DNA of 64,000 nucleotides from Theropithecus gelada (Eukaryota; Chordata; Mammalia; Primates; Cercopithecidae): NCBI RefSeq assembly GCF_003255815.1, contig NC_037669.1, forward strand, positions 46,975,560 through 47,039,559. The letters are read 5' to 3'. This document shows positions 48,851-59,479 of the stretch, one piece after another (within the stretch, counting starts at the first letter, position 1; each line of letters opens with the position of its first letter). Under the pieces are notes generated by a model that saw only the letters and a list, made by a program, of their open reading frames with translations, ran no database searches and was not told the DNA's origin. Made by a program: the position numbers and the translations under genes.

Positions 48851-49194
48851 CCTCATTTATGTGTGGAATCTAAGAAGTTGACCTTATAGAAGCAGAGAGA
48901 AAAATGGTGGTTGCTAAGAACTAAGGGATGAGGAGGATAAGGAGACATTGGTCAAAGGGACAGGATAAATAAGTTCTGGAGATCTATTGTACAGAATGCT
49001 ATACAAGGTGCATTATTAGTTAATAATAATGTATGTATACTTGAAAATTACTGAACGTAGATCCTGAATATACTCACACTGCCCCAAAAATTGATAAGTA
49101 TGTGAAGTGATCAATATGTTCATTGGCTCAATTTAATCATTTCAAAATGTATACTTATATCAAAACATCATATTGTACACCATACAGTCTCATG

Positions 49195-51035
49195 AAAAGA
49201 AACATTCAGGTCTCAGGCCATCCTGAGCTTGTCCCCTGCCATTCAAGTCTATGTGGCCCTGAGCCTCCTGGGCAGCCTCTGATCTAGATGTGGTTGGATG
49301 GAGGGGTCTCGGGAGGTGCACTGGATGAAGGTGAGTACAGTGTGGCAGGACTGAAGGGCTTCCAAGCTTTGCTGCATGCAGGAGAAGCTGGAGCCCAGCA
49401 GTTGCTGGGGGGCACACCCGATTGAGGAGTGGCCCCCATCTCACACTTCATGGAGTTCCAGGAGAGGGAATAGGCCAAAGAAGCTTCCCACAGCCGCTTT
49501 CATGCCCTCAGCCTGCAGAAACTAGAATAGAAGAAAACACCAAGCTTCTCGGGAGAATTGAAAAGAGATGGGGAAGACAAGGAGAGTTGCAGACAGACAG
49601 GCTGGGTATTGGCTCGCTGCCCTCCATCTGCATGTCAGTTGGGCTATATTTTTGGCTGCAAGCAGCAGAAAATCCAATTTAATGTGGCTTAGCTAATAGA
49701 CTTTATCATCCTGCTCAGTAAGAAGCCATAGGTCCCAGAGCCTTCCACCTTTCTTTGTCTTTCTCAGCTCTCTTCCTTCAGGCTGAGGTTCCTCATGATC
49801 CCAAGATGGCTGCCAAAATTCCAGGCATTACAGAGGCAACCTCAGGTCTCCATGGCTGGAATCAGGTCACCTGCTTCTTCATAAGCCCAATGACTAGGGA
49901 AATGAAGTTACTATCATTGGATTAGGCTAGTTAAGACCCACCCCTCCCCAGGGTTCCATGGAGGACAGTGGACACCCAGACAGGACTGGGGCTCTAGCGA
50001 TACAGAAAACAATGGCAGCAACAGGCAGCGGTGAATATGTGTGAGTAACCAACAAGGTTCGGTCTACCCTGGTTAGATCAGGTGTCCCAGTACCTTTGTC
50101 TAAGCACCCAAAAGAGTCCTGCTGAACCTGGGCATGAGGAAGGGCAGGCACGGCGGCAGGTAGTAACGACAGAGTCTCTGTTTAGGAGCGTGACAGGTAG
50201 TTCTCCATAATTATCAAGATTCAGACTGAGGGATGTGCTGGGAAAGAGTTGGCCAGGGCACTGGGACCACAGCAAGCACCCTGGGGTTTAGAGAAGATGG
50301 ACAAGTTCCCCTGAGTTGGGCCTGGGCTCACCCAACCCCAGCCCCTGGCAAGTGGATATCCTGTCAGTCAACTTTCTCATGGGTGCAGCTCAGCAATCCC
50401 ACAGTTGTGTCTTGACCCTCCGGTAGAGGTGTGTCCACACTCAGGGATATGGTGGCAAAGGAAGGGCTGAGTTGAAAAGCCCTTACAAGAGACCTCAGTG
50501 GGCCGTTGGCACCTCAGGTGTGGTCCCAGATGCCCACTTCCCTCCTGCCTGTGTGAGGTGGCAGCATGCTGGCCCACTGTCGCTCACATCCTCTTGATCC
50601 TACACAGCTGCCAAACATCTCTTCAGCTACCCACTTTCCTCCTTTCCCTCATTTCAGACTTTCTCAAATTATGCTTTCTCAAATATTCATTATGTCTTAA
50701 TTTATACTTAATTTTTCTTTGATTTTTTGTATTTCTTTAATTTACATTTAGTGTATACCTAACAGGACACTTTATATCTCTTCACAAATGGAAGAAAGCC
50801 TCATTTTCCATAATGCGACTACAAGAAAGCACAATGAAGTCACAATAAAGTTATTAAGCCCTAATTTGATACCGCAGCCTGGCAGGACTCTAAGCCCCAG
50901 GCCTACTCTCTCTTTGTTAGAGCAGAGAGATTAGCGAGTATTATAAAGGTGTTAAACATGCTAGCACCAAATCCAGACGTTTCCCTGGAAGTCATTAGGA
51001 GATGGGAAGGATAATTTGTAAGGAAGCAACTTCTT
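49195..51035. other. Unassigned DNA between the L1 and the CpG island
   Basis: 49640-49940 (AGCAGCAGAAAATCCAATTT.. and CCCAAGATGGCTGCCAAAAT) resembles an old interspersed repeat that I cannot name. The rest shows no named repeat, and I see no coding homology. Confidence 0.35.
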
Positions 51036-51039
51036 CCGC

Positions 51040-51700
51040 TGTGGAGTCTGATGGCAGTGGGCTAGGCTTGGGCCCTTCAGTGCACCTGCTGAGCCGCCTC
51101 CCGTGGGGGACGTCAAGGAGGGCATGTGTCGCCCAGGCGGGCGGTGGCTGCGGGGAGGAGCGTGGGGAAGGGGAGGTGACTGCCAGAGAGAAGCAGCTCG
51201 CTGGAGGGGCCCTGGAGCCGCGCTTGGGACGCCTGTCCCCGATTTCTCAGTGCCCGCGGATACGACGCTCTTGCGCGGAGTTCGGAGTTCGTGAGGCTGC
51301 GGCACAGCGGGCGCACGTGGCTCTCACCTGAGACTCTAGCGGGGTACGGGAGGCACGGACTCGCACGTTCCGGAGAAGGCACAGAGGAGGAGCTCCGATT
51401 TGGTAGCGGCTCCCCGGCCTGGGTCAGGCAGAGGTGTCCAGCTCAGTTCTGGGAGGTAGACGCTCCATGGGCCCGAGTCGCGCCCCTGCCCTGCCGAGGC
51501 CAAGGGCGGGAGGCGGGACCGCAGGTGAGGGGCCGGGAAGGGAGGGGATGCCATGAGCGGACGCGGAGCAGCCAGCGCCTTCCCTTGGCCTCAGGACTGT
51601 GTCCCACAGCAGGCGCAGAGCAGGCAGGCAGGGAGAGGGCAGCGCCTCAGGCTTGGAGCACCCACCCTCATGGGCAGGGCCCATGAGAGGCCCGGGCGCA
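51040..51700. promoter_or_regulatory. CpG island, candidate promoter of an unidentified transcript
   Basis: CpG dinucleotides are dense here, at roughly 40-50 in the core by eye, against very few in the flanks. GC boxes or close variants occur (for example GGGCGGGAGGCGGGACC near 51505). A near-consensus donor GCAG/GTGAGG at 51523/51524 on the plus strand could end a first exon. No long conserved reading frame is visible. Strand and start site are not determined. Confidence 0.6.
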
Positions 51701-51840
51701 AAGGAGGCTCCACGTTCTCCATCCTCTGTCCACAGGCTGCCAGGCACGCGGGGGACCCTCTTCCCAGCTATCTCCTTCTGTGAACCAGTGTACATCTCCC
51801 TCTGATGTTATTTTTCACAAATAGTAGACAAACACAGGCT

Positions 51841-52755
51841 ACACACACACACATATATACACATATATGCAGATATACACACACTACACACACGTATGCA
51901 CACATATGCACACACACTACACACACATAGGCACATATATACATACTACAAACACATGCCCACACACTACACGCACATAGGCGGGCACACACACATACAC
52001 ACATGTATGCACACATATGCACATTACACAAACACATATGCATACATACACATGCTACACACATATATACACACATACACTACACATGTACACGCACATG
52101 CACACACTACACACATAGGCACACACTACACTCATTGGTACACATGCACATGCTACAACATATGTATACATAGCCTACACACGTACACACACATGTGCAC
52201 ATACATGCTACACACGTATGCACACATGCACACACATGCTACACATGTAGACACATACACATGCTTCATACACATCTATCCACCAACATACACTAATATG
52301 CACTATACATACATAGACACACCACACACACTATACACACATGCACACATGTGCACCCACTACATGCACATGCACACATAGGCACACATACACATGCTAC
52401 ACACACATAGACACATACACGTGCTATACACATCTATACACACAGATGCACTACACACATACACACTACACATACATAGACATACACACTACACACACTA
52501 TACACACTACACATACATAGACATACACACTACACACACTATACACACATGCATGCATATGCACACATACACTACACATACATAGGCAGACATACACACA
52601 CTACACACTACACACACACATAGGCAAACATACACACACCTCACCCATATGCACACACTACACACATGCACACATACATGCTACACATATACACATATAT
52701 GCACACATACACATATACACACATAGGCACACATACACACACACACACACGTCCT
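51841..52755. repeat. CA-rich variant array, about 0.9 kb
   Basis: Almost entirely alternating purine-pyrimidine text built from CACACA, CATACA, CTACACA and CATAGGCA words. It includes an exact 41-bp tandem duplication (52466-52506 and 52507-52547). The frames it opens encode only Cys/Met/Val/Tyr- or His/Thr/Tyr-rich low-complexity chains and are not genes. Confidence 0.97.
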
Positions 52756-52844
52756 CGGTCTCAATGTAAAATTCTTATTTCTATGGGTCACAAAGAGGTA
52801 GAAAAACATTGCTCTAAGCCATGCTCACATGTGAAATGCTAAAA

Positions 52845-53050
52845 AGAGCATGGATTTTGGATCAAACAGACCGGAATTCTAGGCTGGCCCTGACACCTAG
52901 CAGCTCTAGGATCTAGAAGGGCAGGGAATCTCTCCTCTCTTGCCTTATCTGTGATATGGGGTGGAAATCCACCCTCCCTCAACCCCAGTTAATGTAAAGT
53001 GACAATGAAATGGCAGATCAGTCAAAGTGATTTCTAAACAGTTAAGTCCT
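52845..53050 (+). repeat. MIR SINE
   Basis: GAGCATGGATTTTGGATCAA, TCTAGGCTGGCCCTGACACC and TTATCTGTGATATGGGGTGG follow the MIR consensus. Confidence 0.85.
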
Positions 53051-53644
53051 GTGCAAACGCATGATATTAAGATTGTTAATATTAGGCCCCAGCCAAGAAC
53101 CCGTCTTAAGCCATGGTCCAGAAAATCAAATCTTGTTCTTCAATTGCATCTACTTAGCCAGCTGTTCAGTTCCCATATGCTCCTTTCTCTTCCAAAGCTT
53201 TAGCCGCCAATTGGAATACAAGATAAAAAACACCATCTGTGCCCCTAGTCCTTCAGTTCCCTGCCCAGGACGTCTTGAGGCCGGGAGATGATTTCCCAGT
53301 TTCTTCTGGCACTGCCGTTTCCCGCTGGCTGGCTGCACTGGAGCAGGGCTGAGAGCCTGGGTAGCCTCCCCACCTTGATGTGGACGGTTCTTCACTGCCC
53401 ATCAGAGGCCCCCATGACTCCCAGACCTGGCCCGGGTGTGGCTGGCCACAGGGCTGTTGCATATTGACCCTTCGGCTCTGGGGCTCTTTTGTAGTGTCCA
53501 CCACATCAGTCCTGCCCCAGCCTGGAGCGACATGTGCCTCTCACACCGGAGACTACATTGAGGGAGCAACCCGTAGGACGGACAGCAGCAATGGCCTCTG
53601 CTGGAGGTCTTCCCAGGAGCCTTTAGTTACAGGGTGCAAGATGT
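53051..53644. other. Unassigned single-copy-like DNA
   Basis: I see no recognised repeat and no coding homology. Confidence 0.35.
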
Positions 53645-54118
53645 GATAGATTGATGCAAACATGGTCCCAATTCTGCATCCCTCCCTGTGTTCATGCCCT
53701 TGCAGTATGGCTGCGTAGTTCTTCCCATCGAGATGTGAGATCCATTCTCCTGCCCCTTCAGTCTGGGCTGGCCTGTGACTTGCCTTATCAGTAGAATGGG
53801 GTGGAAGTGAAAGTGACACTGTGCCAGTTCACCTGCAATGTAAACAAGCTAGGGTGAACCTGCTGGGGAACCCAGAAGAGAGCTTGTAGGCTATCCTAGA
53901 CCAGCCTCCACCCAGCAAACCCTCAAACGAGTGACAGACCCCAACCTAGATCAACAGAGCTGCCTTGCCAACCCTTACTGGCACTGGATGCATGAGCCAG
54001 CCCACCTGAGATTATCAGAATTGCCCAGCCAAACTATAGACTTATAAGAAATAATGTTTATGGTTTCAAGCCACTAGGTTATGGGGTAATTGTTACACAG
54101 CGACAGCTAAGTGATACA
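53645..54118. repeat. LTR-like interspersed repeat, family not assigned
   Basis: GATGTGAGATCCATTCTCCT, GGAAGTGAAAGTGACACTGT and a TTATGGTTTCAAGCCACTAG..TTGTTACACAGCGACAGCTA end have the layout of an old LTR. I cannot name the family safely. Confidence 0.5.
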
Positions 54119-54671
54119 TAAGAGCATGCCCCCCTCCCTTAGAGGCACCAGGTGGGAAGGTATAGACTCTGTTAGGTTATTCCAATGATATCCTCCCACC
54201 CCAGCCTTTGGACAGAGCCTAAGAACCCTGGGGGTGAGGTGAGAATCTAGCCCCCTATCCTGAAGCCAGGTGGCAGGAAATGAAGGGGAAAGTGTACATA
54301 GCATCACAGCAAATAGGTTGACACTAATCACCAGACAACCTTGTCCCTGCTCAAAACTCCCCAGCCCCTCTCACCCACCCTAGCTTCTCCTACCCTAGGT
54401 CCCCTACCACTCACTGTTCCCCAGTCTGCTAGAGAAGTCTCAGCAAGCTTCCTGCTGAATTATGCTGGCAGTTTCTCTCTCCCTCTTCAAGCCAACCAGG
54501 TCAAGCTCTGGGTGTGCTTTTGCACAGAGGCTTGCCTTGGTGTCCTGTTAGCCGAGTGGTTCCCAAAGGATGGTGCAGTTACCACTGGGGATGCAAACAA
54601 TGATTGTAGGTGGTACAGGGTCAAACATTTTAAATGCTAATTGTTCCATTTCGATTGTAACACTATTCCAG

Positions 54672-55325
54672 CATAGTCATCCCTTGGTATGTGTGGGGAT
54701 TGGCCCCCAAGGAGACCAAATTCTGTGGATGCTCAAGTCCCTGATATGAAATAGTGTTGTATTTATATACACACACACATCCTCTTCACATACCTATATA
54801 CATCCTCTCGTATACTTTAAATCATCTCTGGATTACTTATATTGCCTAATATAAAGTAATGTGATTTAAATAGTCATCATGCTGTATTGTTTTATTTGTA
54901 TTATTTTTCATTGTTATATGTTATTTTTATTGGATTTTTAAAAAACTATCTTTGGGCTGGGCACGGTGGCTCATGCCTGTAATCCCTGCACTTTGGGAGG
55001 CTGAAGCAGGCAGATCATGAGATCAGGAGATCGAGACCATCCTGGCTAAGACAGTGAAACCCTGTCTCTACTAAAAATACAGAAAAAAAAAATTAGCTGG
55101 GTGTGGCGGCAGGCGCCTGTAGTCCCAGCTACTTGGGAGGCTGAGGCAGGAGAATGGCATGAACCCGGGAGGCGGAGCTTGCAGTGAACCGAGATCCCGC
55201 CGCTGCACTCCAGCCTAGGCAACAGAGCGAGACTCCATCTCAAAACAAACAAACAAACAAACCTATCTTTGATCTGTAGTTGGTTTAATCCATGATGCAG
55301 AACATTTGGACATGGTGCGCCAAGT
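54672..55325 (-). mobile_element. Tigger-type DNA transposon fragment (MER8-like), split by an Alu
   Basis: The left part (AGTCATCCCTTGGTATGTGT.. to 54954) and the right part (55272-55325, with GTAGTTGGTTTAATCCATGA) together follow a Tigger-related MITE with its inverted ends. The AluY at 54955-55262 sits inside it. The name is from memory. Confidence 0.55.
54955..55262 (+). mobile_element. AluY, sense, with target-site duplication
   Basis: Perfect CTATCTTTG copies at 54946-54954 and 55263-55271 bound a complete, little-diverged AluY whose tail has become (CAAA)n. Confidence 0.95.
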
Positions 55326-55343
55326 GCATACTTATCCCTTACC

Positions 55344-55688
55344 CTTCAAGCTGCCGTAACAAAATACCATAGACTGGGGGGCTTATAAACAACAGAAATT
55401 TATTTCACACCTGGCAAGTTCAAGGTCAAGGTGCTGGCAGACTCAGAGTCTGCTGAGGGCCCACTATCTGGTCCTTAGGTGGCACCTTCTTACCTTGTCC
55501 CTATACCATGGGAGAGGGGAAACGGGGTGTCTCTGGAGCCTCTTGTATATGGGCACTAATCCAACCATGATGGCTCCACCCTCACGACCTCGTCACCTCC
55601 TTAAGGCACCACCTCTTAACACTATCACATGGGGGATTCCATTTCAGCAGGTATTTTGAGGGCACACAAACATTCAGTCTATAGAAAT
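55344..55688 (-). repeat. MLT1-type MaLR LTR
   Basis: GTAACAAAATACCATAGACT, AACAACAGAAATTTATTTCA, TGATGGCTCCACCCTCACGA and AAACATTCAGTCTATAGAA are the reverse strand of a nearly complete MLT1 LTR. Confidence 0.85.
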
Positions 55689-57271
55689 TTATTCTCAGGT
55701 ATATTTAACTAAAATATAGCTAGCCCTAGCAATCTTTGATGTAGTGTTCCCATTTAAAATAAATGTGTTTAAATGCAACTGGATGCTTAGTTGGGAATTT
55801 CAGTGGAAATGTCCAAATCCAATAGATGCCGCACCTTAAGGTGTTGAGAGGCCGGATGCAGAATTCACAAAGAAGATGGCTTGCAGCAAGAGTAACAGTC
55901 GAGTGGAGAGAGACGGTTTCTGAAGAAGGATGTTGAGCAGACAGTGGCTTGTGTGCTGGGAGGGCCAAGGGGAGTGGATGAAGGGGAGTGTGCCCCTCAC
56001 CTCTTACTCAGTGGGAGGGACTCTGGGGAGGACCTTCAGCAGGATGTGGGGTGTACCTCTGAGTTTGGGGGACACAAGGGCTGGCAGGTGACACAGCGGA
56101 GGACTAGGGCAGCAGGTGGTTGTGGCTCTTGGGCCTCAGGGCTGAGAGAAAAAAGACCCACATTGGGAGAAAGGGCGGATCCAGGTTCTGTGGAGCCTGT
56201 AGAGTACACAATTTGGAATGCCCTTGCTAAGGACAAGAATATCAAATTACCATAGAAGCACCTGGTGGGGCCCTCAGGATCTGGGAAGGGGCCCGGGCAA
56301 GTCACAGCTCTGAAGCCGAAGCTGCACCGGCTGCACGGCACATGACCTCTGCAGGGACAGCAGCTACACCATAAACCAGGACAATGTGAAGGGGGAAGAG
56401 TACGTTGTGCACCAGATGTGGCCACACGGGAGGGAGAAACAGTCAGGGCCATTCTTTATCCTGCCCAACAGGGGTGATAGGACTCCAGCAGAGAAGGTGC
56501 ACACTGAGAGAAGGGCAAGCCAGAGGAACGGGGCTGCCAGGATCCCACAAAGGCCCCCACCGGAAGGAGCCCAGATGACTGGGAGATAGCCTCTGAGCAG
56601 AGCACCAGTCACAGGTGAATGCTCCTGTTGCCTTAGGTCTCCTCTGCTCCAGAGCGGGACAAGAAGAGAGAAATGTACCCACAGAAGGACTATCTTGCCT
56701 CCCTCCGTAAACTACCAACCCTCGGTGGTGCTCAGGAGGGGAGAGGACACATTTTTCAATTACTTGGACCTGGACACTCTCAATTACTGAAATGTGACTT
56801 AAAGTGACCACAGGGCTCTTTTTAATCACCTGAGGCCAATCAGAGAAGGCTCAGCACAGGCCCTAGCTTTCACAGTCACTCCCTTTGAATTATGTTTGCT
56901 CAATGTTCCAAAGAGTCAATTTTTTTTTAATACAGAGTTTTCCATTTTTAATATTTGGTTAAACAAAATAGATCTTTTGTAAACAAACCCAGCACAAGGC
57001 CAACAACAAAAAGGAATAAAAACAAGAAAAACAAAAAGCCTAGGGTTGCCTGTTATTAGGCATCAGGGTCAGGCCTGCTCACCTTCCTTAAAGGAAGTGA
57101 GGCTTTTTGCCTTTGGACATCAGCATGGGTCCCTGCTCCTAAGCACCAGAATTGGATATGAACAGAGAAACAAGCCCTGAAATGTTTAAGCGTCTTTGCA
57201 TATCCCATTGGCTCATGGACTCCAAGTGCATGGGAACTCCCAAAGAGTCAGTTTTTAAAAATGTATTGTTT
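55689..57271. other. Unassigned DNA, no gene recognised
   Basis: No named repeat seen. A plus-strand frame at 56386-56589 has a peptide that looks less biased than its neighbours (see findings), but I recognise no family. Confidence 0.35.
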
Positions 57272-57645
57272 CACTTTGCTAGCGCGGCCACAACAAAGCA
57301 CCAAGACTGGCTGCCATAAACGACAGACACTCATTGTCTCAGCTCTGGAGACTGAAAGTTTGAGATGAAGGTGTCAGAGCAGCTGCTTCCTTCTGAGGCC
57401 ACTCTCCTTGGCTTGTGCATGGCCACCTTCTCACTGTTTTCCCATGTCCTTCCCTCTTGGTGATCTGTGTGTCTGATATTCTTATGTGGATACCAGTCAC
57501 ATAGAATTAAAACCCACCCTGACAGCTTCATTGTAACTCAATTACCTTTTTAAGACCCTATCTCCAAGTATAGCCACATTCTGAGGTACTAGGGGTTAAG
57601 ATTTCAACATATGAATTGTGGGAATACATAAGCCAGCCCATAACG
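57272..57645 (-). repeat. MLT1-type MaLR LTR, diverged
   Basis: GGCCACAACAAAGCACCAAG, GACCCTATCTCCAAGTATAG, CATTCTGAGGTACTAGGGGT and AAGATTTCAACATATGAATT follow the reverse MLT1 pattern. Confidence 0.75.
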
Positions 57646-57769
57646 TATATAAAATAAATACAAGCTACTTAGACTCCAGGATAGGGAGCTAGACTAAAAA
57701 CTTCAATACCGTAACCACACCCGAGGAATTTAACATTTAAACAATAACATTATCTACTATCTGGCACAT

Positions 57770-58300
57770 AGTAAAATTGCCTGATTGTCCCCAAATTTCC
57801 TTCATATATTGTTTTATGACCCAAGATCTAATCAAGCATTTTGTACTTCATTAGACTGATTCTTTTAGTCTCCTTTAATCTAGAACACTTCTCCTGATTT
57901 TCTGTTATCTTTCATGACATAGAGGTTTTGAGGAGTCCAGATTTTATGGACAGCACCTAGATTTGGCCAACTGTGTGCTTGTCATTAGACCCAGGTTAGA
58001 CACTTGAGCAGGAGCTTTCCGTAGATGGCAGGGGTTCTTCCTACTGTTTTGCCTCAGGAGTTGCGTGACGTACGTCCACCCCATTGCTGGGGATGCTAAG
58101 CATTATCCCTTAGTGAAGGTGGTGTCCTTCAGACTCCATCATACAAAGATGCCTTTTCCAAGTTTTTAAATTAACTAGTTTTCAGGGCAATGCTTTAAGA
58201 CCCCGTGACTCTCCAGTTCCCCAACAGACTTTGACCTGAAGGTTGTTACATTCACGGATGACCTTCACCTAAGTCAGTTACTATAGGTGGGTGGTTGCAA
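57770..58300 (-). repeat. Old L1 3-prime-region fragment, antisense
   Basis: TTTCATGACATAGAGGTTTT.., CATTAGACCCAGGTTAGACA.. and ACCTAAGTCAGTTACTATAG resemble the old L1 3-prime sequence also seen at 7316-8284, with stronger divergence. Confidence 0.45.
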
Positions 58301-58431
58301 AATGAACTATGTCTTGTATATATAATCAATACTACAAAAGCATCCTTGGAAAATATTACTAAATGAGATAAACAAATAAGGATGTGGAAGGGTGGAACCA
58401 AAGGCAAGGCCTATAACTAAAGATAATATAG

Positions 58432-58550
58432 GCAGGTGCAGCAGCTCATGCCTGTAATCCCAGCACTCTGCAAGGCCAAAGCAGGAGGATGGCTTGAGAC
58501 CAGGAGTTCAAGACCAGCCTGGGCAACATAACAAGACCCTGTCTCCAAAC
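58432..58550 (+). repeat. Alu left-monomer (FLAM-like)
   Basis: Only the left arm is present (GCAGCAGCTCATGCCTGTAA through AACATAACAAGACCCTGTCT), with a short A-rich tail. Confidence 0.8.
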
Positions 58551-58590
58551 AATCTTGATATTACTATAGTCTCACATTAAACCTAATGTG

Positions 58591-58908
58591 GCTGGGCACA
58601 GAGGCTCATGCCTATAACCCCAGCACTTTGGGAGGCAGAGACAGGTGGATCACCTGAGGTTGGGAGTTCAAGACCAGCCTGGCCAACATGGCAAAACCCC
58701 ACAAATACAAAAATTAACTGGGTGTGGTGGCGGGCATATGCCTGTAATCCCAACTACTCGGGAGACTGAGGCAGGAGAATTGCTTGAACCCAGGAGGCAG
58801 TGAGCTGAGATCGTGCCATTGCATTCCAGCCTGGACAACAGAGTGAGACTCTGTCAAAAAAAAAAAAAAAGAAAAGAAAGAAAAAGAAAAACAAACAAAC
58901 AAAAAAAT
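58591..58908 (+). mobile_element. AluS, sense, with target-site duplication
   Basis: ACCTAATGTG copies at 58581-58590 and 58909-58918 flank it. The tail is an extended A/GAAA/CAAA-rich run. Confidence 0.93.
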
Positions 58909-59042
58909 ACCTAATGTGTTTTTTGAAGTCAGTAACCACTCCATGTTGTGACTGGTCTATCCCAGCAATGGACTTTTCATTCCTTTAATGACTCATTCTG
59001 TGAAGGTAAGTGCAGAGAATCTATTAAGATGTTAAAATTGGT

Positions 59043-59230
59043 AGCCTGGGCAACATGGTAAGACCTCATCTCTACAAAAATTAGCCAGGTATGGTAGCTC
59101 ATGCCTGTAGTCCCAGCTACTCAGGAGACTTGAGCCCAGGAGTTCAAGACTGCAGTGAGCTATGATGGTGCCACTGCACTCCAGCCTGGGCAATAGAGCA
59201 AGACCCTGTGTCTAAAAAAAAAAAAAAAAG
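59043..59230 (+). repeat. Alu, sense, 5-prime truncated and internally shortened
   Basis: It starts inside the left arm at AGCCTGGGCAACATGGTAAG and ends in an A-run. Old (J-like). Confidence 0.88.
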
Positions 59231-59479
59231 TCTTTAAGATTCTATAGATTTGCTACAGCAAATATTTAGGGCATAAATATATCTTAAAACTTTCTAGAAG
59301 CTGATGTGAAAGAAAAATTTATCAGTTACACAATCCAGCTACTGGGACCTTGAAATTGGCTGCCAACTATGAATGTGAGGTGGGTGTCGCTATGAAAGAG
59401 CAGGTCTCCTCCTCTTACCCATGGGGGGACTCAGAACTCAATGCTGAGTTCTGCTTAAATGTAACTGACCAAAAATGGA

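Larger units (their letters stand above)
42720..49190 (+). mobile_element. Near-full-length old L1 (L1M/L1MB-like), interrupted by an Alu
   Basis: The order is a 5-prime UTR-like part (about 42720-43350), an ORF1 remnant (about 43350-44260), a spacer, an ORF2 remnant (about 45130-48850) and a 3-prime UTR. The UTR ends near 49190 with CAAAACATCATATTGTACAC, typical of L1MB/L1MA. Without the Alu the length is about 6.2 kb, close to a complete L1. Many stops and frameshifts make it inactive. The 3-prime UTR type suggests an age well before the monkey-ape split (inference). Confidence 0.82.

Noticed and set aside
49190..49500. Possible processed pseudogene after the L1 3-prime end
   Set aside because: I could not match any frame to a known protein, and there is no A-rich tail. 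The L1 3-prime end explains the left boundary.
51768..52585. Cys/Val/Met- or His/Thr/Tyr-rich frames up to 161 codons
   Set aside because: Direct translation of the CA-rich array, not protein genes.
58714..58944. Minus frames of 61-76 codons
   Set aside because: Also Alu-derived, including the poly(T) tail.
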